Shown piece after piece: positions 33,944 to 44,600 of a stretch of DNA of 64,000 bases. How positions within the stretch are numbered: the first letter of the stretch is position 1; each line of letters starts with the position of its first letter. A program made the translations under genes and the position numbers. Source of the DNA: Gordonia crocea (GTDB taxonomy: Bacteria; Actinomycetota; Actinomycetes; Mycobacteriales; Mycobacteriaceae); contig NZ_BJOU01000001.1 in assembly GCF_009932435.1 (NCBI RefSeq), forward strand, positions 1-64,000, written 5' to 3'. The notes below the pieces were generated by a model. It worked only from the letters and a program-made list of their open reading frames with translations. It was not told the origin of the DNA and did not search any database.

Positions 33944-35293
33944 TCAGTACCGCTCCACCAATCTGTCCCAGGGAAGCGGACCCGACGGGAAGCGGCGCAC
34001 GGCTTCAGCTATGGGCGGAGCCCACCAAAAGTGACCCTCAGGATGGCCAGCGACGAGCTCGAGGTACCGGCCGTATCCAATATTCCTGACCACCTCCGCT
34101 GCGTCTCCACCGGTATCGAGGAGTGCTTCGGCGGCATGAAAGTAGACCAGGGGGAACAGCGGCCGGACGTTGCCGTGTCGCGCGATCTCGGTGGCCGCGG
34201 CGAAGAGCTTCGCCCGGCGCTGCGGTTCGGATTCATGGATGCCCACCAGATACAGGGCCAGCACGTCATCGCCGGCAGTCGCCCAACCCACCACGTCGGA
34301 CACCTCGTCCAGATGCAGCTCCGCCAGGCGCACCGCCGCATCGAACTCTCCGACCACCTGCGCCGCCGCCGCGGCCAACGCCAGCACATGGCCGCGCCGG
34401 AGGAGCAGCTGCTCTTCGGGCGGCACGTCGTTCCCGACCGGCCGCACCCGATCGACGCCGGCCAACAACGTGCGCACGGTGTCGTCGTCCTCATAGGCGG
34501 CAGCCAGGAGTACGGCGGTCAGTAATCGGCGGCCACACCGATCCCCGGCGGCGAGTTGCTCTTCGGCGATCGCGCGCACCATCGCCGCTTCGGACTCGGT
34601 GGGCGACGAACCGGGACGAATGCAGGCACTTGCCACCTCGATGTTCACCGCGTCCAGGGCGCGGCGCATGAGGTCGAGGAACTGTTCCGGCCCGGCTTCG
34701 TCGGGCGCCACCCAGGTCGATACACACAGCAGGGCGAGCTCGTCATCGAGGTCCAGCTCGCCGGATCGGAGATCGGTCACTATCTGCCGGACCTCGGCGC
34801 TTGCCGGCAACGACTGGAGGCAGGTTGCTGCCAACCCGTTGGCGCGCACGTCCGCGATCACCGTTTGCCCGACTTGCGGGAAGTCCGCGTCGAGCCATTC
34901 CCACATTGTCTGTCGGCTGTTCTCCGGCGCCCCCGTCTTGCCGTCATCGGTCTTGCTGTCTTGCGTCTTGCTGTCGTGCGCGTCGTGCACCGCATCCCCG
35001 TAGGCCTGTACCGCGCACCGTGCGAGGACCTCGGTAGGCGGAGCCCCCATCAGCTCGCCCACCCGGCCCGCCCCGGCGAAGAGCGCCCCGACGAAGCTCT
35101 TGGCGACGGCATGCCGCGCGGGGTCGTCGGTCGACAGCTTGACCGACTCACTGATCCACAACTCGGTCAGCGCCGAATCCAGCTCTGCGGGCAGATAGGC
35201 CCCGCGGGCCCACCTCTTGTACACGACGGGGACCTGCGTCCCGAAGCGGGCGATTGCTGCCTCGGCCTCGGGCGACAACTCTGACTCGGTCAA
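33944..35293 (-). CDS. Uncharacterised helical protein, last gene of MoxR-vWA operon
   Basis: 449 residues, ATG start overlapping the SWIM gene stop by 4 bases. Mostly helical. A low-complexity insert with three related units (SKTQD, SKTDD, GKTG) lies near residue 110. The C-terminal half has TPR-like helical pairs (LALAAAAAQVVGEFDAAVRLAELHL). No family was recognised. It has no counterpart that I know in the E. coli yehLMPQ cluster, so it is a lineage-specific partner. Confidence 0.7.
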   Translation of the reverse strand: MTESELSPEAEAAIARFGTQVPVVYKRWARGAYLPAELDSALTELWISESVKLSTDDPARHAVAKSFVGALFAGAGRVGELMGAPPTEVLARCAVQAYGDAVHDAHDSKTQDSKTDDGKTGAPENSRQTMWEWLDADFPQVGQTVIADVRANGLAATCLQSLPASAEVRQIVTDLRSGELDLDDELALLCVSTWVAPDEAGPEQFLDLMRRALDAVNIEVASACIRPGSSPTESEAAMVRAIAEEQLAAGDRCGRRLLTAVLLAAAYEDDDTVRTLLAGVDRVRPVGNDVPPEEQLLLRRGHVLALAAAAAQVVGEFDAAVRLAELHLDEVSDVVGWATAGDDVLALYLVGIHESEPQRRAKLFAAATEIARHGNVRPLFPLVYFHAAEALLDTGGDAAEVVRNIGYGRYLELVAGHPEGHFWWAPPIAEAVRRFPSGPLPWDRLVERY

Positions 35294-36990
35294 TCACCCT
35301 CCCGAGGTTCGAGCCACGAATCCCTGAGTCGCCGCACCTGCTCGGCAATAGCGTAACTGCGCAACACCTGGACCGCGGGCTCGACGTCGACGTCGGCCGG
35401 GAACACGGTGAACCCGGCCACGCGCAACTCCCGGTGGCGCCGGCGCAGCTCCTCGGCGACGCCCGGCGCGCGCGACGGGGCGATTCCGCGTTCGACGATC
35501 CGCTGCAGCCACGCGAGGAAGCCCTCGATCGGGGTTGGCGCGGGGGCAACCGCGCCGACGCGAGGCGTGGCCGCGGCCGTGCTCCTCGTCCTCGAGTGCG
35601 GCTTGTCGAAATAGAGGCAGTCCACCGGCGAGTCGGCGCACGACAGGTGCGGCCGGATCAGGCTGAGCGGCATCAGCGCCAGTCCCTCCTCGGAGCGGTC
35701 GACCCGTCCGACGACCAGCAGCTCCGGCTGCCACGCCACCGCCCGCAGCCGGGCCACCGCGTTCGCGGTGTACTCCGAATACCGCAGGCGAACGACGACG
35801 TCGGCGCCGACGGAGTCGATCAACGGCCACTCGACCCGCTGGCGCACCTCGTCGAAGCGGGGTTCGCGCGCCGCGGTCGGGGCGAGCACCACCCAGTCCC
35901 CCAGTTCGTCTCGGGGTTCGAGCAATCCGACCGGCTCCCCGGCATGGGAAAGGTCGGCCCACCGCCGGATCGGGGACAGCGCCGCGAACAGTTCCGCCGA
36001 GCTGGCCGGCTCGTGCTGGGCGAGGGTGTCATCGCCGCCGGAGAGACGCCCGTTCGGATTGCGCCGCGCCCGCGCGAGGTCGATCTCGGCCCCGGCCGCC
36101 CGGCTCGCTGACGCCAACCCCGGCCACACCGGCGCCGACGAATACGCGGCCACCGGGTCGAACCCCGGTGCGGTCGCGACCGGGCGGGTCAGCGTCGACG
36201 AGAGGAACCGGCCGTCCTCGCGCGACCAGAACAGGGTCGTCAGGCCCCGGTATCCCGACGCCGTCTGCCACGGATAGCTGCCCAGCCCGACCAGCGACAG
36301 CCGGGCGATCTTCTCGTAGCCGGTGCGCCCCAACCCGATGAGGTCGACCGGCGGCGGCGTCCCCACCGGCACCGCGTCCAGCGCGCCGATCAGCGCCAGG
36401 GTCGACGCGAGGTCGGCGGCGACGTGCGCCTCGCCGGCACCGGCTGTGCGTGCGACGATGCGGCGCAGATGATCGGCGATGCGGCGCAACGCGGCCGCCA
36501 ACCGGTAGTGCTCGGCGACCTGCGCCGAGATGGCCGCCGCCGAGCAGCGCTCCACGGTCGCCGCCGATGCGTGCGCGATGCCGACGGCGACGATCTCGCT
36601 CAACAAGGCTGCGACAGCGGTGCGCATCTGTGCCCTCGCCTCGTGGCGGGCCAGTTCGGCGCGGGTCGGCCCGGTGTCGTCATCCGCCGCCGGCACCGCC
36701 TCGGGCGCCGGCTGGACCCCGGTCCCCAACCAGAGGCAGGCGGCGATGAGGTGGCGGCAGACCCCGACGGCGGGGCAGTCGCACCGGGCCGTCTCCGGGC
36801 CAGCTTCGTCGAACCGGACGTGCGCGCCGGCCACCGCGACGACCAGCTCGGCGTCGTCGGCGACCACCACCGGAACGGCGGCCGCCAGATCCTTGCGGGC
36901 CCGCCGCACCAGTCCGGCACTGGCGCGCGCCGCCCACGCCTCGTCGTCGAATCGGGCACACCTGGCCGCAATCGCGGCTCGGTTGCTCAT
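35290..36990 (-). CDS. SWIM zinc-finger protein (YehQ-like)
   Basis: 566 residues. The SWIM motif is CDCPAVGVCRH with Cys70, Cys72, Cys78 and His80. SWIM domains bind zinc and act in protein or nucleic-acid contacts. The rest is helical, with no other motif recognised. It lies between the vWA and 449-residue genes with ATGA overlaps on both sides. In E. coli the equivalent place beside a vWA protein is held by YehQ, also a SWIM protein. Confidence 0.8.
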   Translation of the reverse strand: MSNRAAIAARCARFDDEAWAARASAGLVRRARKDLAAAVPVVVADDAELVVAVAGAHVRFDEAGPETARCDCPAVGVCRHLIAACLWLGTGVQPAPEAVPAADDDTGPTRAELARHEARAQMRTAVAALLSEIVAVGIAHASAATVERCSAAAISAQVAEHYRLAAALRRIADHLRRIVARTAGAGEAHVAADLASTLALIGALDAVPVGTPPPVDLIGLGRTGYEKIARLSLVGLGSYPWQTASGYRGLTTLFWSREDGRFLSSTLTRPVATAPGFDPVAAYSSAPVWPGLASASRAAGAEIDLARARRNPNGRLSGGDDTLAQHEPASSAELFAALSPIRRWADLSHAGEPVGLLEPRDELGDWVVLAPTAAREPRFDEVRQRVEWPLIDSVGADVVVRLRYSEYTANAVARLRAVAWQPELLVVGRVDRSEEGLALMPLSLIRPHLSCADSPVDCLYFDKPHSRTRSTAAATPRVGAVAPAPTPIEGFLAWLQRIVERGIAPSRAPGVAEELRRRHRELRVAGFTVFPADVDVEPAVQVLRSYAIAEQVRRLRDSWLEPREGD

Positions 36991-38150
36991 GACATGACCC
37001 CGACGAGCCAGTCGGCCAGACCCCGCGGGTCGAGAGCGGCGATCTGCATCCCGGCTGCGGCCATCTGCTGGGCGGTCTGGCGGTCGTAGTACGGTTGGGC
37101 CTGGCCGGATTTCAATGTCAACGACGCCAGGCCCAGCAGGTGGACGCCGGCGTCGGCGAGTTCGCCGGTCACCTGCAGCAGGCGGTGCGGCGAGCCGCCC
37201 TCGCAGAAGTCCGACAGCAGCACCAGCACCGTGTTGCGGGGGTTGGTGACCAGGGTCGAGCAGTAGTGCAGTGCGCCGCCGATGTCAGTGCCGCCACCGA
37301 GCTGCGTCGACATCAAGACGTCGACGGGGTCGTCGGCGATCGGAGTGAGGTCGACGACCGCGGTGTCGAAGACCACCAGCTTGACCCGCACCGTCCCTAG
37401 CCCGGCGAAGATCCCCGCCATCACCGCACTGTGGATGACCGAGTCGGCCATGCTGCCACTCTGGTCGACGCACAGGATGACGTCCCATGCGATGTGACGG
37501 CGGTGGCGTTCGAAGAAGCGCAACCGTTCGACGACGATCCGACCGGTCTGCGGGTCATAGTTCTTCAGGTTGGCCGCGATCGTGCCGGCGACGTCGAAGT
37601 TCGCGGCGACCGGGATCGGGGAATGGGCGAAGCTGCGCTTGGGCCCACTCATGGCGCGGCGCACCTCCGGTTCGAGCCGTGCGCGCAGGTCGTCGACGAC
37701 GGCGGCGATGAGCCGCCGCAGGCTCGACTCGAGTTCCGGCGGCATCGAATGGCGCAGCCCCAGGAGCAGCGCGAGGAGTTCGGTGCTCGGCGAAAGCCGG
37801 TCGAGGAGTGCGGGATCGGTGAGCAGGTCGGTGAGGCCGAAGCGATCCAGCGCGTGCCCGGTGACGACGTCGCAGACCGACTGCGGGAACAGGTCGCGCA
37901 CCTCGCCCAGCCAGACGACGGCGTGCGGTGCCGAGGCGCCGAGTCCGCTCGTCGGTTCGTCGCCGAGTTCGTCGGGATCGGCGTTGCTTTCGTCCTCGCC
38001 CGGTGCGACGTCGCGCCCGACGTAGGCGTGCCGGTACAGGTAGTCCAAGGCTTCCCCGCGACGCCCTTCGACCGAGCCGCCGGGCGCCTGCCCGAGTTGG
38101 TCGCGGGCGAAGCCGCCCAGTACGAGACGCCACCGTTCGAGTTCGCTCAC
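36987..38150 (-). CDS. MoxR-associated vWA protein (YehP-like)
   Basis: 387 residues from the GTG at 38150, chosen because it gives the same GTGA overlap seen elsewhere in this operon; an ATG at 38165 is also in frame. A helical N-terminal half precedes a vWA domain: DQSGS (229-233), GGGTDIGGAL and LSDFCEGG form the metal site. vWA proteins coupled to MoxR ATPases load or assemble partner complexes. A YehP-type role fits the gene order. Confidence 0.85.
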   Translation of the reverse strand: MSELERWRLVLGGFARDQLGQAPGGSVEGRRGEALDYLYRHAYVGRDVAPGEDESNADPDELGDEPTSGLGASAPHAVVWLGEVRDLFPQSVCDVVTGHALDRFGLTDLLTDPALLDRLSPSTELLALLLGLRHSMPPELESSLRRLIAAVVDDLRARLEPEVRRAMSGPKRSFAHSPIPVAANFDVAGTIAANLKNYDPQTGRIVVERLRFFERHRRHIAWDVILCVDQSGSMADSVIHSAVMAGIFAGLGTVRVKLVVFDTAVVDLTPIADDPVDVLMSTQLGGGTDIGGALHYCSTLVTNPRNTVLVLLSDFCEGGSPHRLLQVTGELADAGVHLLGLASLTLKSGQAQPYYDRQTAQQMAAAGMQIAALDPRGLADWLVGVMS

Positions 38151-40573
38151 GGCACCCCCAACCATCCGGAGAGTCCTTGCGCGGCAAGGAGTTCCGCCGC
38201 ACGATCGGCTACCTTCCGATTCCCGCCGACTGGGCCCTCTTTCCCGCCGACTGGGCCCTCATTCCCGCCGACTGGGCCCGACCGCCCCGCCACGACGGCC
38301 GCGACGCGATCGGTCTCCGCCGGGGTGAGCTCGGCCAGCGCCAATCGCAGGGCGGGAAGCGCCTCGAGGAACTGCGTCTCGGTCCACCCGTCCAGCAGTG
38401 CACCGACCACTTCGACGAGATGTGGCTCCTGCCAGGCGAATTCGCGCGCCGTGCGCATCAACCCGGAGAGGAACGGCAGCGCCTCGACGACCGGCACCGT
38501 TCCCGACAACGAGCCGCGCAGCGCGTCGGCGACCTCCTCGGCCGTCGACTCCCCGGCGGTATAGCGGATACCGGCTGCCGCGCCGCGGACCTCCGCGGAC
38601 TCGTGCGTCTGCGCGAACAACCGGACCACGGCGCCGAAGTCGTCCCGGTCGGTCTGTTGGTCGAGAACCCCCGACTCGCCCCCGCTTTCTGCGCTCAGCG
38701 CATCCCGCATCGCCAGCAGTGCGGTCACCATCTCGGTCGGCGATTCCGACGGCAGGAGTCGGGCCAGGTAGTCCGCGCGCCGGAACGCGATCCGTGCCAA
38801 GTCGTCGAGCCCGGGAAAGTCGCGGGCGTCCAACGGTTCCCGCGCACGGTGCAGCATCGCCAACTGGTGGCAGGCGGCGGCCGCAGCGCAGAACGACGGT
38901 TCGTCGGCGATGGCGGTCGTCGCCGCGGCGGCCAGCTCCTCGTCGAGGTCGCGCACCCCGATGACGCAGCTGCGGGCGATCAACGACACCGCCATGGCCG
39001 CACCCCGGCCCGCGTGTCCGGTGAAGTCGTCGACCGCTTCGGAAAAACACGCGGCCACCGCTTCGGGCAGCGTGCTCCCGTACCGGGACGCCTCGACCAG
39101 ACCCGCCTCGGTACCCGGCGACCACCGATACGTCCAGCGCTCGTTGATCAGGTGCAACCCGGTCCCGACGACGAAATCCGGCCCGGCGACCAGCGAGGCG
39201 AACGGCACCTCCAACAGGGCCAACCCGTGGAGCAGCCGACTCGTCTGCCGGTGGGCCGGGCGGCGGTAGACGGCGAGCGACAGTTCCCGCGGCGCCGGAT
39301 CGTCGACGACGAGGCGCGCCGCCGTCAGCCGCGCCAGTGCGTCGGCGACGAGGGGTGGGGTCGCGGTGCCCGGTGGTACCCGACCCACCTTGTCCCCGGT
39401 GAGGACGGCTTCGGCAACGGCGAGCGGCACCATGCCCTCGACGGCGATGTCGCCTTTCACAAAGGTCGACGCGACCGCATCGCGCACATCCCACCGGGTC
39501 GGCCCGGGGCGCCCGCGCAGCGCCGCGAGGCGTTCCACGTGTTCGGCGGCGTCGACGACGGTCGGCATCGAGGCCGGCACGCCGCGCGCCCGCAACCGCT
39601 GCGCGACGTCGAGCAGGACCTCGCGCGCCGCACGGGACCGGTGGTCGGTGCGCTTGCGCCTCCCCTCCTCCCAGGCCCGTTGGCGCCAGCCGGGCGACCG
39701 GATTCCCGACGCATAACCGTTCACCGAATCGACTTGCTCGAAGGTGAAGCGGATCAGCGCGGCCCGGCTCGACGGTGCCTTGATCACCGGTCGGGGCGGC
39801 GGGTCCTCGAGCAGGTCGGGCAGGGCGACGGCGTGGTACCCGCCGACGACGACCAGCACCGGTCCCCGACCATTAGCCTCGGCGACGGCCTCCCGGATAT
39901 GCCACGCCATCTCCGCTTCGCGGGCGTCGGTGCCGTCGCGCTTGTGCTCGCCGGGATTGCTGTCGGCCCGCGCCAGCGCACAGTAGGCGGTCATGCGCGC
40001 GGAATGCTCGGCGGCATCGACGACGTCGGTCTCGAAGAGGTGGTCCCACAGCTCTTCGGTGTCTCGGCACCCCAACCGCTGCGCCATCCCGACCAGAGTT
40101 TCGCTGAACAGCAGCCGCCGCTCGTCCCACTGCATGTCCGACACGTCGTCGCGCTTGACCACGGCATGCTGTTCGGCGATGTCGAGGTCGATGAACGACG
40201 CCGGGATCCCGGCCGCGCGCGCCTCCCGCAAGGCCACGAGTTCGGGTGAGAAATCGCAGAAGGGGTAGTACGCACCCAGCCCTCGAAACCGCGCGGCGCC
40301 CCGGCCGGCGGACTCGGTATAGGCATACACGGCGAGCGGCGCGCGGGTGCGGCTGTCGGTGAGCGCGTCGATCAGCGGGTTGAACGAGCGCGGCCCTTCG
40401 ACGAGAACCGCTGCGGGACGGTACTTCTCGATCGCGAGATGCACGGCGCGAGCGCAGGCCGGGGAATGGTGGCGCACCCCGATGATGACCCGTTCGGCAG
40501 TGACCAGCCGCGCCGCCAATGCGCGGATGTCATTGGCGTTCAACGGCTCTGCCCGGACCGACGTCCCCCTCAC
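38147..40573 (-). CDS. DUF5682 protein (YehM-like)
   Basis: 808 residues from the GTG at 40573, overlapping the MoxR stop (GTGA). The start region VIIGVRHHSPACARAV followed by AAVLVEGPRSFNPLI is the signature of DUF5682, always found beside MoxR and vWA genes. The family's activity is unknown; the N-terminal part resembles a hydrolase-like fold with conserved His and Glu. The C-terminus has three near-identical GPVGGN/K-E units encoded by a 21-base tandem repeat. Central partner of the MoxR-vWA machine. Confidence 0.85.
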   Translation of the reverse strand: MRGTSVRAEPLNANDIRALAARLVTAERVIIGVRHHSPACARAVHLAIEKYRPAAVLVEGPRSFNPLIDALTDSRTRAPLAVYAYTESAGRGAARFRGLGAYYPFCDFSPELVALREARAAGIPASFIDLDIAEQHAVVKRDDVSDMQWDERRLLFSETLVGMAQRLGCRDTEELWDHLFETDVVDAAEHSARMTAYCALARADSNPGEHKRDGTDAREAEMAWHIREAVAEANGRGPVLVVVGGYHAVALPDLLEDPPPRPVIKAPSSRAALIRFTFEQVDSVNGYASGIRSPGWRQRAWEEGRRKRTDHRSRAAREVLLDVAQRLRARGVPASMPTVVDAAEHVERLAALRGRPGPTRWDVRDAVASTFVKGDIAVEGMVPLAVAEAVLTGDKVGRVPPGTATPPLVADALARLTAARLVVDDPAPRELSLAVYRRPAHRQTSRLLHGLALLEVPFASLVAGPDFVVGTGLHLINERWTYRWSPGTEAGLVEASRYGSTLPEAVAACFSEAVDDFTGHAGRGAAMAVSLIARSCVIGVRDLDEELAAAATTAIADEPSFCAAAAACHQLAMLHRAREPLDARDFPGLDDLARIAFRRADYLARLLPSESPTEMVTALLAMRDALSAESGGESGVLDQQTDRDDFGAVVRLFAQTHESAEVRGAAAGIRYTAGESTAEEVADALRGSLSGTVPVVEALPFLSGLMRTAREFAWQEPHLVEVVGALLDGWTETQFLEALPALRLALAELTPAETDRVAAVVAGRSGPVGGNEGPVGGKEGPVGGNRKVADRAAELLAAQGLSGWLGVP
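38220..38280 (-). repeat. 21-base tandem repeat in the DUF5682 gene
   Basis: About 2.9 copies of TTCCCGCCGACTGGGCCCTC plus one variable base. In frame, so copy changes would add or remove seven residues (GPVGGNE) near the C-terminus. Confidence 0.85.
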
Positions 40574-41673
40574 CCCCGTGAGGAGCGGTGGCCGTCGAGT
40601 GCGGCCGCCCACGTCTTCGACTTCTTCGCCCGTCCGCGGACCACGATGTCGAAGTATTGGTCGAGCTTGGGCCCGTCCTCGGCGTTGTCCTTGAGGACGG
40701 TGCCGAGGAGCTGGCGCGCCACATGTGCCCCGGTCGCGACCCCGCCGTCGAAGTAGTGCGCATCGAGCACGGCGGCATACCCGACCGCGACGGCCTCGGC
40801 GGCGGACATGACCGCCGCCGGCGCGGCCACCGCGGTGCCCTCGACCGTCGCCCCCGACCGCAGGTCGCTGAACACGTCGACGAGCAGTTCGACGACGTCG
40901 GGCGCGAGGCGCGCCTGCACGCCGGCCTCGTCGAGCAGGCCCGCGGTCTGGTCGGCAATGAGCCGGGCCTGCAGTGTGCGATCGACCAGCGGGGCCACCG
41001 TCTCGAAGTTGAACCGCCGCTTGAGCGCGCTGGACAACTCGTTCACCCCGCGGTCGCGCAGGTTGGCGGTGGCGATGACGTTGAACCCCGGCCGCGCGCC
41101 GAGCACCGCATCGGCATCGTCGCCGAGTTCGGGGATGTGCAGGGATTTGTCCGACAGCACGCCGATAAGTGAATCGGAGATCTCCGGCTGGATGCGCGTG
41201 ATCTCCTCGATACGGCAAATGCTCCCGGCCGCCATCGCCTGGTACAGCGGGCCCTGCACCAGGGCGCGCTCGCTCGGCCCCTCGGCGATGAGCAGCGCAT
41301 AGTTCCAGGTGTAGGCGATCTTGTCCTCGGTGGTTCCGACGCTGCCCTGCACCACCCGCTGCGACGAACCGGAGATGGCCGCCGAAAGCAGTTCGGACAG
41401 CATCGATTTCGCGGTTCCCGGCTCCCCGACGAGGAGCAGGCCGCGTTGGCTCATCAGCGTGACGATGGCGCGCTCGACGAGCGGGTCGTCGCCGTAGAAC
41501 TTGCGGCTGATCCCCAGTGCGGGATCGCCGACGATGAAGCTGCGCACGCTGCGCGGGCTCAGCCGCCAGCCCGACGGGCGGGCAGACCCCGCGTCGGCCT
41601 CGGCCAATCGCTTCAGTTCACCGGCGTAGGTCTGTTCGGCCGGGGCGCGCAGCACGCCTTGCGGATCGGTCAT
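40570..41673 (-). CDS. MoxR-family AAA+ ATPase (YehL-like)
   Basis: 367 residues. Walker A GEPGTAKS (83-90), a Walker B region CRIEEI (~152-157) and the NVIATANLRDRG sensor 1 region identify a MoxR ATPase. These act as chaperones with vWA proteins to assemble or activate target complexes. Overlaps the DUF4132 stop by 4 bases (ATGA) and is followed by DUF5682, vWA and SWIM genes, the yehLMPQ arrangement. Cytosolic. Confidence 0.88.
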   Translation of the reverse strand: MTDPQGVLRAPAEQTYAGELKRLAEADAGSARPSGWRLSPRSVRSFIVGDPALGISRKFYGDDPLVERAIVTLMSQRGLLLVGEPGTAKSMLSELLSAAISGSSQRVVQGSVGTTEDKIAYTWNYALLIAEGPSERALVQGPLYQAMAAGSICRIEEITRIQPEISDSLIGVLSDKSLHIPELGDDADAVLGARPGFNVIATANLRDRGVNELSSALKRRFNFETVAPLVDRTLQARLIADQTAGLLDEAGVQARLAPDVVELLVDVFSDLRSGATVEGTAVAAPAAVMSAAEAVAVGYAAVLDAHYFDGGVATGAHVARQLLGTVLKDNAEDGPKLDQYFDIVVRGRAKKSKTWAAALDGHRSSRG

Positions 41674-44600
41674 GCGTAGTCCACCTTGTCCTCCCAGTCC
41701 GGCTCGTAGGCGCCCAGTGCGGCGATGGCCGCGGCGTCGGCCACCGCGGCCGACAGGAGTGCCGACGGTACCGCGCCCAGGCGCATCGAGCCGCGTGAGT
41801 CGCGGAAAGTCACCTGTTTGAGCGCGACGGTGACGTCGTTCAACTGCTGTTGGGCGCCGGAGAATCCGATGGTCACGGTGATCCCCAGGATCGGGAAGGT
41901 GCGCTGGAAGTCGAAGACGACCCCGCCGTCGCCGGTTTCCCCGCGCTCGTACCCGCGCTTGGTGGCCGCGGACCGCAGGGCGAACATCCCCAGCAGGTGG
42001 CCGGTGAAGTCGTCGACGGATCGCGCTTGCGGATTGGGTGGGCGGTAGACCGGCGCGAACTGTCCGAACAACGGCTCGACGTCATAGTCGTCGAAGTGGG
42101 TCGCCCACCGCGCCACGGTGTCGCCGTCGAGGACGGCGGCCGACGCGATCTGGACCGTCGCGCCCGCCGACAGGGTGACCTCGTCGTCGTGGACGTCGGT
42201 CAGCGTGCCGTCGTCGAGGGGTCGGAATGCCGTGCCGTCGTCGGCGATCCAGACCAGGCGTTGTGCCAGGATCCCGACGATAGGGTGGCCGCGCAGGTAG
42301 CGGTTCCAGTCGTCGGCCGACCACGCCCGTTCGGCACACATCGCTTCGTAGAGCCGCTCGGTGGCCTGCTTCACCGCGGTTTTCACGGTTCGACGCGCCG
42401 CCGACAGCGCCTTCTTGGCCTCGGCGGCCGCCGTCTCGTCATCTGAAATGCGCGGTGCGGGAAGGGATTTCAGCCGCGCCCCGTTGTCGTCGAAAAGGGC
42501 GACCGTCCCGTTGGTGGCGATGCGGGCGTGGAAGCGGCGCGGGCCGAAGTCGAGGAGTAGCTCACCGCCGACGAATCCCGCATCGGGCACGGTGCGGTCG
42601 GCGAGTTCGGCCGACGACCATCCGCGGCGTTCGGCGAGTTCGTCGACCCGTCCCCCGGCCGTCTTCTGGATTCCCGCGGTCCGGAACCGGGTGGCGATGG
42701 ACAGCAGCAGCTGCGCGGCGGACGGGTCGTCAACCCAGCCGAGCATGGCCAACAGCGCTTTGCACTGCGCGGCGCGCCAGCCGTAGTAGGTGCGGATGTA
42801 GTGCTCGGCGACGGGTGCCGCGTGGGCGCGGCATGCGGCCGCGCAGATCGCGAGCATCCCCTTGTCGGCGACGCTGTTCTCCTGTGCGCACCACGCGTCG
42901 AGGAGCCAGTCGGCGAAGCGCTCGGCATCGGCCGCGTCCAGCAGGCCCAGGTAGTAGCGCAGCGACACCGACGGTTCGGGATTCTTCGCCTTCACCGTCG
43001 ACGCGACGAGCCAGCGCAGCGTTGCCTCGTCGACGGGCTCGCCGCCACCCGACCACCGCACCGTGGGGGCGGCTTCCCAGTCGAGCCAGGCGGGCCCGGG
43101 CGCTGTCGACTTCGCGACCTGGGCCGACAGGGTTTCGCGGTTGAGGTAGTGGTTCGGCGAACGCCCCAGCGCCGCGAGCGCGGTGAGCACCGCATCCTTG
43201 CCGCGGTCGGTGCGCTCGGCGTGATAGCGGGCGTCGAGGACCTCGATGTCGTCGGCGGTGCCGAACTCGGCGAGCCACTCCGCGGCGATCACGCGGGTGT
43301 CGATCGCCGACGAGCGCAGTGCCGCGACCACCCGTTGATGCCGCCGCGGATCGTTGGCCAACGCCCGACGGGCATTGACCCGCCGGTCCCGCGGACCGGC
43401 GAAGGCCAACCGGTACACCGCGTCGGCGGCCCCGGTCGGCAACGGCGCCGCCAGCGCGAGCAGGGTCAGCGCCGTCGTGCTGCTGTCGCTCCACCAGTCC
43501 TGCCCGCCGTTCTCGGCGACGGCGACGTACTTGTCGACGTGGGCGGCGACCAGTGCGGCGACCTCGTCGTCGGGCCACCCGGACAGGCACCCTTCCCACC
43601 CGGAGGCGGCGACGACGGCGGCCCCGTTGAATCCGAGGCCGTCGAGCATGGCGATGGTCTGCGCGATGGTGGGCTCCCCGGTGCGGTCCCGAAGATCGGC
43701 GAGAGTCGTTGCGGCCAGGCGGTGGAGTTCCTCCCCGCGCCACGTGACCAGTTGGCCGAGCCGGTTCAGCACGGTGATCATGTTCGCGGCGGTCACCCCC
43801 GGCGTCGCCGCGTAGGCCTCGACGAGGTCGCCGGAATCGATGTACCGCGATTCGCCCCGGAACCGCCGAGGCGGTTGCGGCGTCCGCGACTCCCGCACGA
43901 TGTCAGCCAAGGCGGCATCGTCGAAGTAGGGATGCTTCAGATAACTGGTCGCCTTGTTCACGCCGCGCTGCAGGGTCTGCAGCGCCGCCGTGACTTCCGG
44001 CGTCACCGGGAACGACCAGTCGATCACAACCGGTGCGCTCGGTGGGGGCGGCGGTGTCGGGTCGGGGATCGACGCGGTGGCCGCCCACGACGCGGTGAGG
44101 TCGCGGGCCGGATCCGAGTCGATCCCGGCGACGATGTCGGCCGCCCAGTCCCGATCGCCGTCGGCCGCATCGAGCTGCCACAGCGCATCGAGGGCGCGAA
44201 GTTGGCGGCCGCGTTTGGCCGTGGCGGCGATCTCGCGCAGCGCCGCCGACAGGGGCCCGACCGGGCAGCGGCGGGCTGTCGCCGTCGCCGCGGTGAGGAT
44301 CGTCGACGACCCGTCGACGAGGTAGCGGGCCACGGCGGGCGCGAAATCGGCGAGCGCCGCGTCGGCAACGGGGGCGAGGTTGTCCAGGATGTCTGCGCGC
44401 AACCCGCCCGGGGCGTCGAGGGCGAGCGACCCCAGCGCCGCGCCGCGATCGGCGACCGCCGCCGGATAGTCGGGCAGCGTGCGCACCAGGGTGCGCGTGG
44501 TCGAGTAGGTGGTGGCGCCGCGCCCGGGACGGAACACCGCGGTCACCACATCGCCGCGCTGCCCGCCGCCGGCCTCGACGATGGCCTCCAGCGTCGCCAA

